27,179 bases of DNA. It comes from Phycisphaeraceae bacterium. Lineage in GTDB: Bacteria; Planctomycetota; Phycisphaerae; Phycisphaerales; Phycisphaeraceae. Below are positions 15,041 to 21,616 of the stretch, piece after piece. The number at the start of each line of letters is the position of its first letter. Position 1 is the first letter of the stretch. The position numbers and the translations under genes were made by a program. Under the pieces are notes generated by a model. The model was given only the letters and a program-made list of their open reading frames with translations. It had not been told where the DNA came from and ran no database searches. The stretch covers positions 1 through 27,179 of the forward strand of contig JADZCW010000016.1 of assembly GCA_020851395.1 (NCBI GenBank), in the 5' to 3' direction.

Positions 15041-16024
15041 GTGAGCCAGGTTGTTCGCCATCCTGTCAACGCCCCTCACGCGGGGCGGATCGACCCGGGG
15101 GCCGTGCGCCGTCACCGCCGATGGGACGACGCGCCGCTGCGCCTCAAGCTAGGACTGCTTGTGGCGCTATCGTCTTCCGGGGGGGCGCTGGTCGGGGCGT
15201 GGGTGGTCAAGCTGAACGACCCGGGCTGGTTCCTCTCGGTCGGGCTGACGGTCATCGTCTGCCTGGTGCTCTGGCTGGGTTTTCGCTGGATGGTCTGGCC
15301 GGTCGAGGGGCTGATCCGCCTGATGGAGGGCCTGGCCCACTCGCCGCAGACCGTCGGGCCGCACCAGCTTCCCGTGACGCGCCGTGACGAACTCGGGCAA
15401 CTCGCCCGCCTGATGCACCAGGTCTACATCACCGCCCAACGCAATCAAACGGAGATCGGACGGCTGCGCAAGACCCTCGACGACCGCATCGCCCAGGCCA
15501 CCCGCACCGCCACCAAGGCCCTGGCTCAGATGGCCATGCGCGACCCCCTGACGGACCTGGGCAATCGCCGGTTCCTCAACGCCAACTTCCCGCCGCTGTT
15601 CCTATCCTGCCAGGCGGCCGGTGACGACTTGCACGCCCTCTTGATCGACCTGGACAACTTCAAGCAGGTCAACGACACCTTCGGCCACGGCACGGGCGAT
15701 GAGCTGTTGGTCTTCCTGGCCAGCCTGATCAGGGCCTCGGTGCGGGCCGAGGACTACACCGTCCGGCTCGGCGGCGACGAGTTCCTGGTCCTCATGCCCG
15801 CCTGTCCGGCCGACCGCGTGACCGGCTTCGCCCGGCAGTTGCAGGCCCTGTTCCATCAGCACATCAAGACCGCCCTGCCCCCGCGGGTCAACGCGGACCT
15901 GTCGATCGGCATCGCCTCGCTACTGGCCGACCAGCCCGCCGGCCCCCAGGAGCTGATCGAGAAGGCCGACGAACGCCTCTACGCCGCCAAGCGGGCCGGC
16001 AAGGGCTGCACCGTCAGCGCCTAG
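15041..16024 (+). CDS. Membrane-bound diguanylate cyclase (HAMP-GGDEF)
   Basis: 327 residues from a GTG. Two transmembrane segments (about 34-54 and 62-84) enclose only a very short external loop, so there is no real periplasmic sensor. A HAMP-like linker (about 85-135, with PVTRRDELGQLARLMHQ) and a coiled coil follow. The GGDEF domain starts at MRDPLTDLGNRRFL (about 166), contains GGDEF at 244-248 and ends with KADERLYAAKRAGKG. The intact motif indicates synthesis of c-di-GMP from GTP. RAED at 235-238, exactly five residues before GGDEF, is the product-inhibition I-site. The GTG has no clear Shine-Dalgarno; an in-frame GTG near residue 22 is an alternative. It stands about 210 bases after the ymdB-type gene; the gap shows nothing I can name. 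Confidence 0.9.
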   Translation: MSQVVRHPVNAPHAGRIDPGAVRRHRRWDDAPLRLKLGLLVALSSSGGALVGAWVVKLNDPGWFLSVGLTVIVCLVLWLGFRWMVWPVEGLIRLMEGLAHSPQTVGPHQLPVTRRDELGQLARLMHQVYITAQRNQTEIGRLRKTLDDRIAQATRTATKALAQMAMRDPLTDLGNRRFLNANFPPLFLSCQAAGDDLHALLIDLDNFKQVNDTFGHGTGDELLVFLASLIRASVRAEDYTVRLGGDEFLVLMPACPADRVTGFARQLQALFHQHIKTALPPRVNADLSIGIASLLADQPAGPQELIEKADERLYAAKRAGKGCTVSA

Positions 16025-16058
16025 CCCCGGTTGGGCTTCAATTCAACGACAAACGGAC

Positions 16059-16064
16059 TACAAT
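16059..16064 (+). promoter_or_regulatory. Candidate -10 TACAAT for the MEMO-AMMECR1 pair
   Basis: GGACTACAATCAACAG lies in the gap after the GGDEF gene, 61 bases before the MEMO start and in the right orientation. The region around it is AT-richer than its surroundings. No good -35 is seen at 16-18 bases. Confidence 0.35.
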
Positions 16065-16125
16065 CAACAGACACGAGCCGCTTGGGGTTCGTGGGTTGCT
16101 CTTCCTCCCATCGTTGGGCCGAGCC

Positions 16126-16953
16126 ATGAACCAAGCCGGCGCCACGAGATCGAAGGTCCGCCCGCCCGCCGTCGCCGGCCGGTTCTATCCTGACGACCCC
16201 TCGGCCCTGCGCGGGCTGCTCGAAAAGTACCTCCGGGCCGCCTCCTCCCCCGAGCCTTCGGACAAACTCCCCAAGGCCGCCATCGCCCCGCACGCGGGCT
16301 ATCCCTACTCCGGCCCGATCGCCGCCTTCGCCTACTCACACCTGCGGCCCATCGCCAAACGCACGCGCCGCATCGTGCTGATCAGCCCGGCTCACTACGT
16401 CGCCTTCCCCGGCATGGCCGTCAGCAGCGCCTCGGCCTTCGCCTGCCCGCTGGGCGAAGTGCCCGTCGATCGGCAGGCGACCGATCGGCTGCTCGAGCTG
16501 CCGACCGTCCACGTCCACGACCCCGCCCACGAGCCCGAGCATGGCCTGGAGGTGCACCTGCCGTGGATCGTGCATTGCCTGGGCTCAGCAGGGCCCATGC
16601 CCGCGATCGTGCCGATCCTCTGTGGACAGACCGAGGCCTCGCACGTAGCCCAGGCGCTGCTCAGCCTCTGGGGCGGGGAAGAGACGGCGATCATCGTCAG
16701 CTCCGACCTCTCTCATTACCTTCAGTACGACCAGGCCAAAGAACTCGACACAGCCACTTCAGCCGCGATCGAGGCCCTCGAGCCGCACCGCATCGGCCCG
16801 GACCAGGCGTGCGGCCGACTGGCCATCCAGGGCCTGCTCCTCCTGGCCGCTCAGCACAGCCTGACGGCCCGCACCCTCGACCAGCGCAGCTCCGGCGACA
16901 CCGCCGAACCGCGCCAGCAGGTGGTGGGATATGGCGCCTACCTCTTCGCGTGA
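16126..16953 (+). CDS. amrB: MEMO family protein (AmmeMemoRadiSam system protein B)
   Basis: 275 residues. It starts with the family hallmark RPPAVAGRFYPDDP (12-25). It then shows APHAGYPYSGP (H56), ISPAHYVAF (H90), EPEHGLEVHLPW (H139, H144), SSDLSHY (D194, H197) and ACGRLAI (C219). H56, H90 and C219 match the metal-binding His-His-Cys set known from human MEMO1, related to extradiol dioxygenases. In prokaryotes, MEMO, AMMECR1 and a radical-SAM protein are encoded together or fused, and their joint reaction is poorly known. The ATG at 16126 is preferred over an upstream TTG at 16096. Its last 23 bases overlap the AMMECR1 start, so the two are translated together. No radical-SAM gene is in the window. 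Confidence 0.9.
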   Translation: MNQAGATRSKVRPPAVAGRFYPDDPSALRGLLEKYLRAASSPEPSDKLPKAAIAPHAGYPYSGPIAAFAYSHLRPIAKRTRRIVLISPAHYVAFPGMAVSSASAFACPLGEVPVDRQATDRLLELPTVHVHDPAHEPEHGLEVHLPWIVHCLGSAGPMPAIVPILCGQTEASHVAQALLSLWGGEETAIIVSSDLSHYLQYDQAKELDTATSAAIEALEPHRIGPDQACGRLAIQGLLLLAAQHSLTARTLDQRSSGDTAEPRQQVVGYGAYLFA

Positions 16954-17539
16954 CGAATCGACATCCACCCTCACCCCCGAGCACGGCCGGACACTCCTGC
17001 GCGTCGCCCGCGACTCGATCGCCCACGGCCTGATGCACCATCGACCCTTGGAAGTGGAACCCGCCAAGTATGATTCGCCTCTGCAGCCGCCGCGTGCCAC
17101 GTTCGTGACGCTTCACCTGGCCGGCGAGCTGCGCGGCTGCATCGGGGCCCTGCGGGCGACGATGCCCCTGGTGGCCGACGTCGCCCTGCACGCCTACGGC
17201 GCCGCCTTCGAGGACCCGCGGTTCGAGCCCCTTACCGGCGGCGAGTTCGACGGCCTGCACCTGCACATCTCCATCCTCGCCCCGCCGACGCCGCTGTCCG
17301 TCGCCGACGAGGCCGAGCTGCTCCGCGCGCTCCGCCCGGGAATCGACGGCCTGATCCTCGAGGACGCCGGCCACCGCGCCACCTTCCTGCCGGCCGTCTG
17401 GGAATCCCTGCCCGACCCGCGCGACTTCGTCGACCAACTCAAACGCAAGGCCGGCTGGCCGAGCGGCTACTGGTCGCCCGCGATCCGCGTGGCACGCTAC
17501 ACCTGCCAGGACGTACAGGACCCGCCCGGGCAGGGATGA
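16931..17539 (+). CDS. amrA: AMMECR1 domain protein (AmmeMemoRadiSam system protein A)
   Basis: 202 residues. The conserved LRGCIGAL lies at 67-74, in the centre of the AMMECR1 domain, preceded by ATFVTLHLAGE and followed by AFEDPRFEPL and LHLHISILAPP. The C-terminal half contains LILEDAGHRATFLPAVWESLPDPRDFVDQLKRKAG and ends YTCQDVQ, as in bacterial and archaeal members. The exact biochemical role is unknown. The absolutely conserved Cys in LRGCIG is often assumed to be functional. The gene overlaps the MEMO gene by 23 bases in another frame, with AGGTGG shortly before the ATG, which indicates a tightly coupled pair acting in one complex or pathway. The downstream inverted repeat may end the transcript. 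Confidence 0.92.
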   Translation: MAPTSSRDESTSTLTPEHGRTLLRVARDSIAHGLMHHRPLEVEPAKYDSPLQPPRATFVTLHLAGELRGCIGALRATMPLVADVALHAYGAAFEDPRFEPLTGGEFDGLHLHISILAPPTPLSVADEAELLRALRPGIDGLILEDAGHRATFLPAVWESLPDPRDFVDQLKRKAGWPSGYWSPAIRVARYTCQDVQDPPGQG

Positions 17540-17566
17540 CTGAGCTAGAACAAGAGAAGACAATTC

Positions 17567-17664
17567 ACCACGGAGATCACGGAGGACACGGAGAAGACAC
17601 TGAGTCGAATTCGATTTTATGTATGGCTCCGTGTCTTCTCCGTGTCCTCTGTGCCCTCCGTGGT
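17567..17664. repeat. 38-bp imperfect inverted repeat with 9-base internal periodicity
   Basis: The left arm at 17567-17604 and the reverse complement of the right arm at 17627-17664 agree at 34 of 38 positions (counted by hand). The loop is 22 bases and AT-rich. Each arm is a run of near-repeats with period nine: CACGGAGAT, CACGGAGGA, CACGGAGAA. I recall this 'ACCACGGAGGACACGGAGAA' type as a dispersed intergenic element in several bacterial genomes. It lies between AMMECR1 and the GAF-SpoIIE gene. As RNA it would fold into a very stable hairpin and may stop transcription, although there is no T-run after it. Confidence 0.85.
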
Positions 17665-17756
17665 CAACTCCTGGTATTCATGTCCACGTAGTCTCCTTCT
17701 CTCCGGTATGCTTGGTGCCTCGGTGGTTGATCCTCTGATCCCCAGAGTGCGACGTG

Positions 17757-19052
17757 ATGCAGCCGCTAGCCGTTCCATCCGATTCGCGTGTGCCGGCCAT
17801 GCTTGAGCTGGTGCGCAACCTCAGCCTCGCCGGCGGGCCGCAGGAGGTCCTGGGCGTATTCTCGCGCGGGATGCGCGAGCTCTACGGCTCGTCGGGCTAC
17901 ATCTCACTGTCCGTGCGGGGGCTCGAGCCGGGGTCTTACAAGATCACCCGGCTGCTCCTGAATGCCGACTGGTCGAACATGACCGCCAGCGACCCCTGGG
18001 GCCACTGGGGGGACCTCCCCGTGCGGCGGGGCGGCTTGCTCGGGCAGATCATCGCCGACGGGCAGCCCAAGGTGATTCACAACCTCGACCCCCGGAACGA
18101 TCCCGTGCTCGGCGACGCGCTGGCGGGCTTCGGGTCGCTCATGGCTGTGCCGCTGTTCGACCAGGGCCGGGCGCTCAACTGGGCGGTCACCGTGCGGCGT
18201 GAGCCGAACGCTTTCACGGTCCACGACCTCGAGGAGGCGATCCTGCGCGGCAACCTCGTCGGCGGCACCGTCCGCATGACGCTCCTGGCCCGCCAGCTCG
18301 CCCAGGCCAACGCGGCCATCGAGCGCGAGGTCCAGCGGATCGCCGACATCCAGCGTGCCCTGATCCCCGCCAAGCTGCCCCAGCTTCCTGGGCTCACGAT
18401 GGCCTCGAGCTACCACACCTTCGACCAGGCCGGCGGGGACCTGTTCGACGTCGTGCCGCTGGCCCCGGCGGGAGGCGCTCTGCTGTGGGGGCTCTTCATC
18501 GCCGACGTGGCGGGGCACGGCCCGGCCTCGGCGGTGGTGATGGCCATGATGCACGCGATCCTCTACGCTACGCCGCCGGGCGTCGGCGGGCCGGGCGACT
18601 ATCTCCGCTTCGCCAACGATCACCTCCTGGCCAAGCGGATCGAGAACACCTTCGTCACCGCCTTCCTCTCCGGCTACGACCCCGTGAATCGCCGCCTGAC
18701 CTACAGCCGGGCCGGCCACCCCGCGCCGATGCTCCGCCACCGCGACGGCCAGGTGACGCGCCTCGACCAGGCGGCCACATTCCCCCTGGGCATTTTCGAG
18801 CACGACAACTTCCAGCAGGCCACGCACGCCCTCGAGCCCGGCCAGACGGTGCTGATGTTCACCGACGGCGTCGTCGATGCCCGCAGCCCCGACGGCCGCG
18901 ACTTCGGCGAAGAGGCGCTCGCGACCCTGCTGACGAGGATCGATAGCTCACCACGTGACGTGGTGCATGAGGTTGAGCAGGCCCTGATTCGTCACCAGGC
19001 GGGCCGGCCCGCCGGCGACGACCGCACCCTGCTGGTCCTGCGCGTTGAGTAA
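17757..19052 (+). CDS. GAF-SpoIIE serine phosphatase (RsbU-like)
   Basis: 431 residues from the ATG at 17757; a GTG directly before it is also in frame. A GAF-like sensor domain spans about 14-178 (GGLLGQIIADGQPKVIHNL, SLMAVPLFDQGR). A short coiled-coil linker (about 179-205, ending VQRIADIQRALIP) joins it to a PP2C/SpoIIE phosphatase domain. Metal-site motifs are AGGDLFDV (D228), FIADVAGHGPASA (D250), MFTDGVVDARSPDG and GDDRTLLVLRV. Such proteins dephosphorylate anti-anti-sigma factors and so free a sigma factor in response to a GAF-bound signal. No STAS or anti-sigma kinase gene is nearby, so the target must lie elsewhere. There is no signal peptide, so it is cytoplasmic. A TATGCT about 50 bases upstream could be its -10. 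Confidence 0.93.
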   Translation: MQPLAVPSDSRVPAMLELVRNLSLAGGPQEVLGVFSRGMRELYGSSGYISLSVRGLEPGSYKITRLLLNADWSNMTASDPWGHWGDLPVRRGGLLGQIIADGQPKVIHNLDPRNDPVLGDALAGFGSLMAVPLFDQGRALNWAVTVRREPNAFTVHDLEEAILRGNLVGGTVRMTLLARQLAQANAAIEREVQRIADIQRALIPAKLPQLPGLTMASSYHTFDQAGGDLFDVVPLAPAGGALLWGLFIADVAGHGPASAVVMAMMHAILYATPPGVGGPGDYLRFANDHLLAKRIENTFVTAFLSGYDPVNRRLTYSRAGHPAPMLRHRDGQVTRLDQAATFPLGIFEHDNFQQATHALEPGQTVLMFTDGVVDARSPDGRDFGEEALATLLTRIDSSPRDVVHEVEQALIRHQAGRPAGDDRTLLVLRVE

Positions 19053-19307
19053 CCTCAGTCAGCGAACCGCCGACCTGCCATTCGGGCATGCTGGACAGCC
19101 CGGCAGCCGTCGGCAGGCACACGCGCCCAGAGCCGGGGAAGGTCCGTGCTCCCGTAAGTTGATATTCCACAATACCCAACACAACCAGCAGTGAGCAGGC
19201 TTCGCGCCACCGATTTTCAAACCCCGGCAGCGGTCTTGCGTACAGTTACCTGACCGGATGAACACCCCGAGGTCTTAACCCAAAACCCTCATCACCGGAG
19301 ACTGTCC

Positions 19308-20156
19308 ATGACGCGCCTAATCAACAACACCAAGACCGCGCTGCTGCTGGGCGGGCTGTTTGGCCTGATCCTGCTGGTCGGCGCGCAGTTCGGCCAGCAG
19401 GGGCTCATCTTCGCGTTCATCTTCGGCGGGATGACCAACATCGCGGCCTTCTTCTTCAGCGACAAGATCGCCATCGCCTCGATGCGCGGGCAGGAGGTCG
19501 ACGAGCGCAGCGCCCCGGACCTGGTGACGATGATCCGCCGGCTGTCGCAGAACGCGGGACTGCCCATGCCGCGCGTCTACGTCTGTCCGCAGGAAGCGCC
19601 CAACGCCTTCGCCACCGGGCGCAGCCCGCGCCACGCGGCCGTCGCCGTCACGCAGGGGGCCCTGCGGCTGCTCAGCTACGACGAGCTCGAGGGCGTCATG
19701 GCCCACGAGCTGGCCCACGTCAAGAACCGCGACACGCTGACCAGCACCGTCGCGGCCACCATCGCCGGGGCCCTGAGCATGCTCGGCTACATGGCCTTCT
19801 GGTTCGGCGGGCTGGGCGGGTCGAACAGCCGCGAGGGCGGCAACCCGCTGGTGGGCCTCCTTCTGCTGATCACCGCCCCGATCGCCGCGGCCATCATCCA
19901 GATGGCCATCAGCCGCAGCCGCGAGTACGTCGCCGACGCCGACGGCGCCCGCATCGCCGGCACGCCCCACGGCCTGGCCAACGCCCTGGCCAAGCTTGAC
20001 GCCATGGCCAAACGCATCCCCCTGCACGGCGAGATGCCCGCCCAGAGCCATATGTTCATCGTCCAGCCGCTGAGCGCCGGCGAGACCCTGGCCGGCCTCT
20101 TCTCGACCCACCCGCCGACCGAGAAACGCATCGCCAAGCTGCGGGCGATAACCTGA
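19308..20156 (+). CDS. htpX: HtpX-type membrane metalloprotease
   Basis: 282 residues, the standard length. Transmembrane segments lie at about 10-26 and 32-50, with two more near 145-170 and 180-200. The zinc motif HELAH is at 133-137 in DELEGVMAHELAHVKNRD, and the third ligand Glu is in SRSREYVADADGARIAG, the M48 signature. HtpX degrades damaged or misfolded inner-membrane proteins and is usually stress-induced. The end, FSTHPPTEKRIAKLR, is also typical. The ATG at 19308 has CGGAG seven bases upstream. The 255-base gap before it shows no gene; a TACAGT at 19241-19246 could be its -10. The transcript ends at the hairpin at 20183-20206. Confidence 0.96.
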   Translation: MTRLINNTKTALLLGGLFGLILLVGAQFGQQGLIFAFIFGGMTNIAAFFFSDKIAIASMRGQEVDERSAPDLVTMIRRLSQNAGLPMPRVYVCPQEAPNAFATGRSPRHAAVAVTQGALRLLSYDELEGVMAHELAHVKNRDTLTSTVAATIAGALSMLGYMAFWFGGLGGSNSREGGNPLVGLLLLITAPIAAAIIQMAISRSREYVADADGARIAGTPHGLANALAKLDAMAKRIPLHGEMPAQSHMFIVQPLSAGETLAGLFSTHPPTEKRIAKLRAIT

Positions 20157-20182
20157 TTGCCCGGGACTGCCGTGATCATCCG

Positions 20183-20206
20183 CCCCGGCTCACGGCCGGG
20201 GTTTTT
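20183..20206 (+). terminator. Rho-independent terminator of htpX, overlapping the murD 3' end
   Basis: CCCCGGC at 20183-20189 and GCCGGGG at 20195-20201 form a perfect 7-bp GC stem with loop TCACG, followed by TTTTTCTTT. It lies 27 bases after the htpX stop. The reverse-strand murD stop codon (20190-20192) is in the loop, and one stem arm encodes the last murD residues. On the reverse strand there is no T-run after the stem, so it should act on htpX only. Confidence 0.85.
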
Positions 20207-21557
20207 CTTTCGGGATCGGCGAGCCCTCGCCGGTGTAGCGCAGGACCAGCTCAATGAAGGCCGCGCCGCGCTGCTCATAGTTGGTGAACTGGTCCCACGA
20301 CGCGCTGGCTGTGCTCAGCAGCACCACGTCGTCGCGATGCACCCGGCCGACGATCTCGATCACCGCCTTCTCGAGGTTGCCGCAGCGGACGACCGTCCCG
20401 CCTGCTTTCTCGACCAGGTCGGCGATCTTCGGGCCGGTCAGCCCGAGGGTGTAGACCGCCTGGGCGTGCTTGGCCGCCTTTTGGGCCAGCTCCGTGAAGT
20501 CCGAGCCCTTGTCGTACCCCCCGAGGATCAGGTGCGCGACGCCGGGCTCAAAACTCTCGAGGGCGAGCATCGTCGCCTCGGGCGTGGTGGCCTTGGAGTC
20601 GTTGTAGTAGCGGACGCCCTCGTGCTCGACGGCCATCTGCAGGCGGTGCGGCAGGCCCGCGAACTCAGCCAGAGCCTTGGCCGCGGCGTCCCGATCCGCC
20701 CCGAGCATGCCCACCGCCGCCAGGGCGACCGCGGCGTTGAGCTGGTTGTGCCCCCCAGGGAGAAGCAGGGCCAGCGACGGGGTCGGCGGCCGCTCGACGC
20801 GCACGACGCGGCCGGCATGCACGGGCATCTGCCCCAGGCCCGGCCCGAGCACCGCGGCGTCGTCGGCGGTCTGGTGGTCGAGGATCACCCGCTTGGCCGC
20901 GGCGTACGCCTCGAAGCAGCCGTGCCAGTCCAGGTGGTTGGGCGTGATGTTCGTCACCACGGCCACCCCGGGCGACCAGCGCGCCGGGGCGAGGTGCTCG
21001 AGCATGAAGCTCGAGAGTTCGAGCACGATCAGGTCGTCAGGCCCGATCGTCTCGACGCGTTCTAGCAGTGACCCGCCGAGGTTGCCGCCGACGTGCACTC
21101 GGCCGGCCCCATAAGCCGAGACTAGGGCGTGGCCGATCATGGCCGTGGTGGTTGATTTGCCGGCCGAGCCGGTGACGCCGACGACCTTCGTGCGGTCCGG
21201 CAGGCGTTCGACGAGCAGGCGGATCTCGCTGGTGATCGGCACGTCGGCGCGTCGCGCGGCCTGCAGATAGGGATCGGTGTGCAGCGGCACGGCCGGGCTG
21301 GCGATGACCAGGTCCGCCGTGGTGAAGTCCGACTCACGGTGCTCGCCCAGGCGCAGCTCGGCCGAGCAATCGGCGATCGCCGCGAGGCTCTGCGTCAGTT
21401 CCTGTTCCTTGGCCCGGTCGGTCACGAGCACGCGGGCGCCCTGGCCGGCGAGGAAGCGCGTGACGCCGATACCCCCGCCGAACCGTCCGAGCCCCATCAC
21501 CACCACCCGCCGGCCGGCCAGACTCGCCGGCTGCGGCGTCTTGACTTGCGTGGTCAT
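20190..21557 (-). CDS. murD: UDP-N-acetylmuramoylalanine--D-glutamate ligase
   Basis: 455 residues. MurD joins D-Glu to UDP-MurNAc-L-Ala using ATP in the cytoplasmic stage of peptidoglycan synthesis. The N-terminal domain starts at VVVMGLGRFGGGIG; the ATP loop is GVTGSAGKSTTT (127-138, K134). Further Mur ligase signatures are LELSSFMLE, NITPNHLDWHG, HNQLNAAVALA, YNDSKATTPEAT, LILGGYDKGSDF and STASASWDQFTNYEQRG. The P-loop lacks the usual Asn (GxxGTNGKS). The ATG at 21555-21557 is preferred because GAGGA lies upstream and the fold begins shortly after; a GTG at 21620 is less likely. It is the last gene of a five-gene leftward run, 59 bases after the CvpA-like gene, and not in a division/cell-wall cluster. 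Its presence argues for a peptidoglycan-containing cell. Confidence 0.95.
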   Translation of the reverse strand: MTTQVKTPQPASLAGRRVVVMGLGRFGGGIGVTRFLAGQGARVLVTDRAKEQELTQSLAAIADCSAELRLGEHRESDFTTADLVIASPAVPLHTDPYLQAARRADVPITSEIRLLVERLPDRTKVVGVTGSAGKSTTTAMIGHALVSAYGAGRVHVGGNLGGSLLERVETIGPDDLIVLELSSFMLEHLAPARWSPGVAVVTNITPNHLDWHGCFEAYAAAKRVILDHQTADDAAVLGPGLGQMPVHAGRVVRVERPPTPSLALLLPGGHNQLNAAVALAAVGMLGADRDAAAKALAEFAGLPHRLQMAVEHEGVRYYNDSKATTPEATMLALESFEPGVAHLILGGYDKGSDFTELAQKAAKHAQAVYTLGLTGPKIADLVEKAGGTVVRCGNLEKAVIEIVGRVHRDDVVLLSTASASWDQFTNYEQRGAAFIELVLRYTGEGSPIPKEKPRP

Positions 21558-21616
21558 GACTTCATCCTCGGCCCACCGGCTCCCGCCCCCGCCGATCCAC
21601 GGTCTTCCACCGCCGG

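Noticed and set aside
17904..18827. A 307-codon reverse frame opposite the GAF-SpoIIE gene.
   Set aside because: His/Arg/Gly/Val-rich shadow; the forward strand has all phosphatase motifs.
19059..19265. A short reverse open frame in the gap before htpX.
   Set aside because: No ribosome site, Cys/Arg-rich random-looking product, no neighbour relation.
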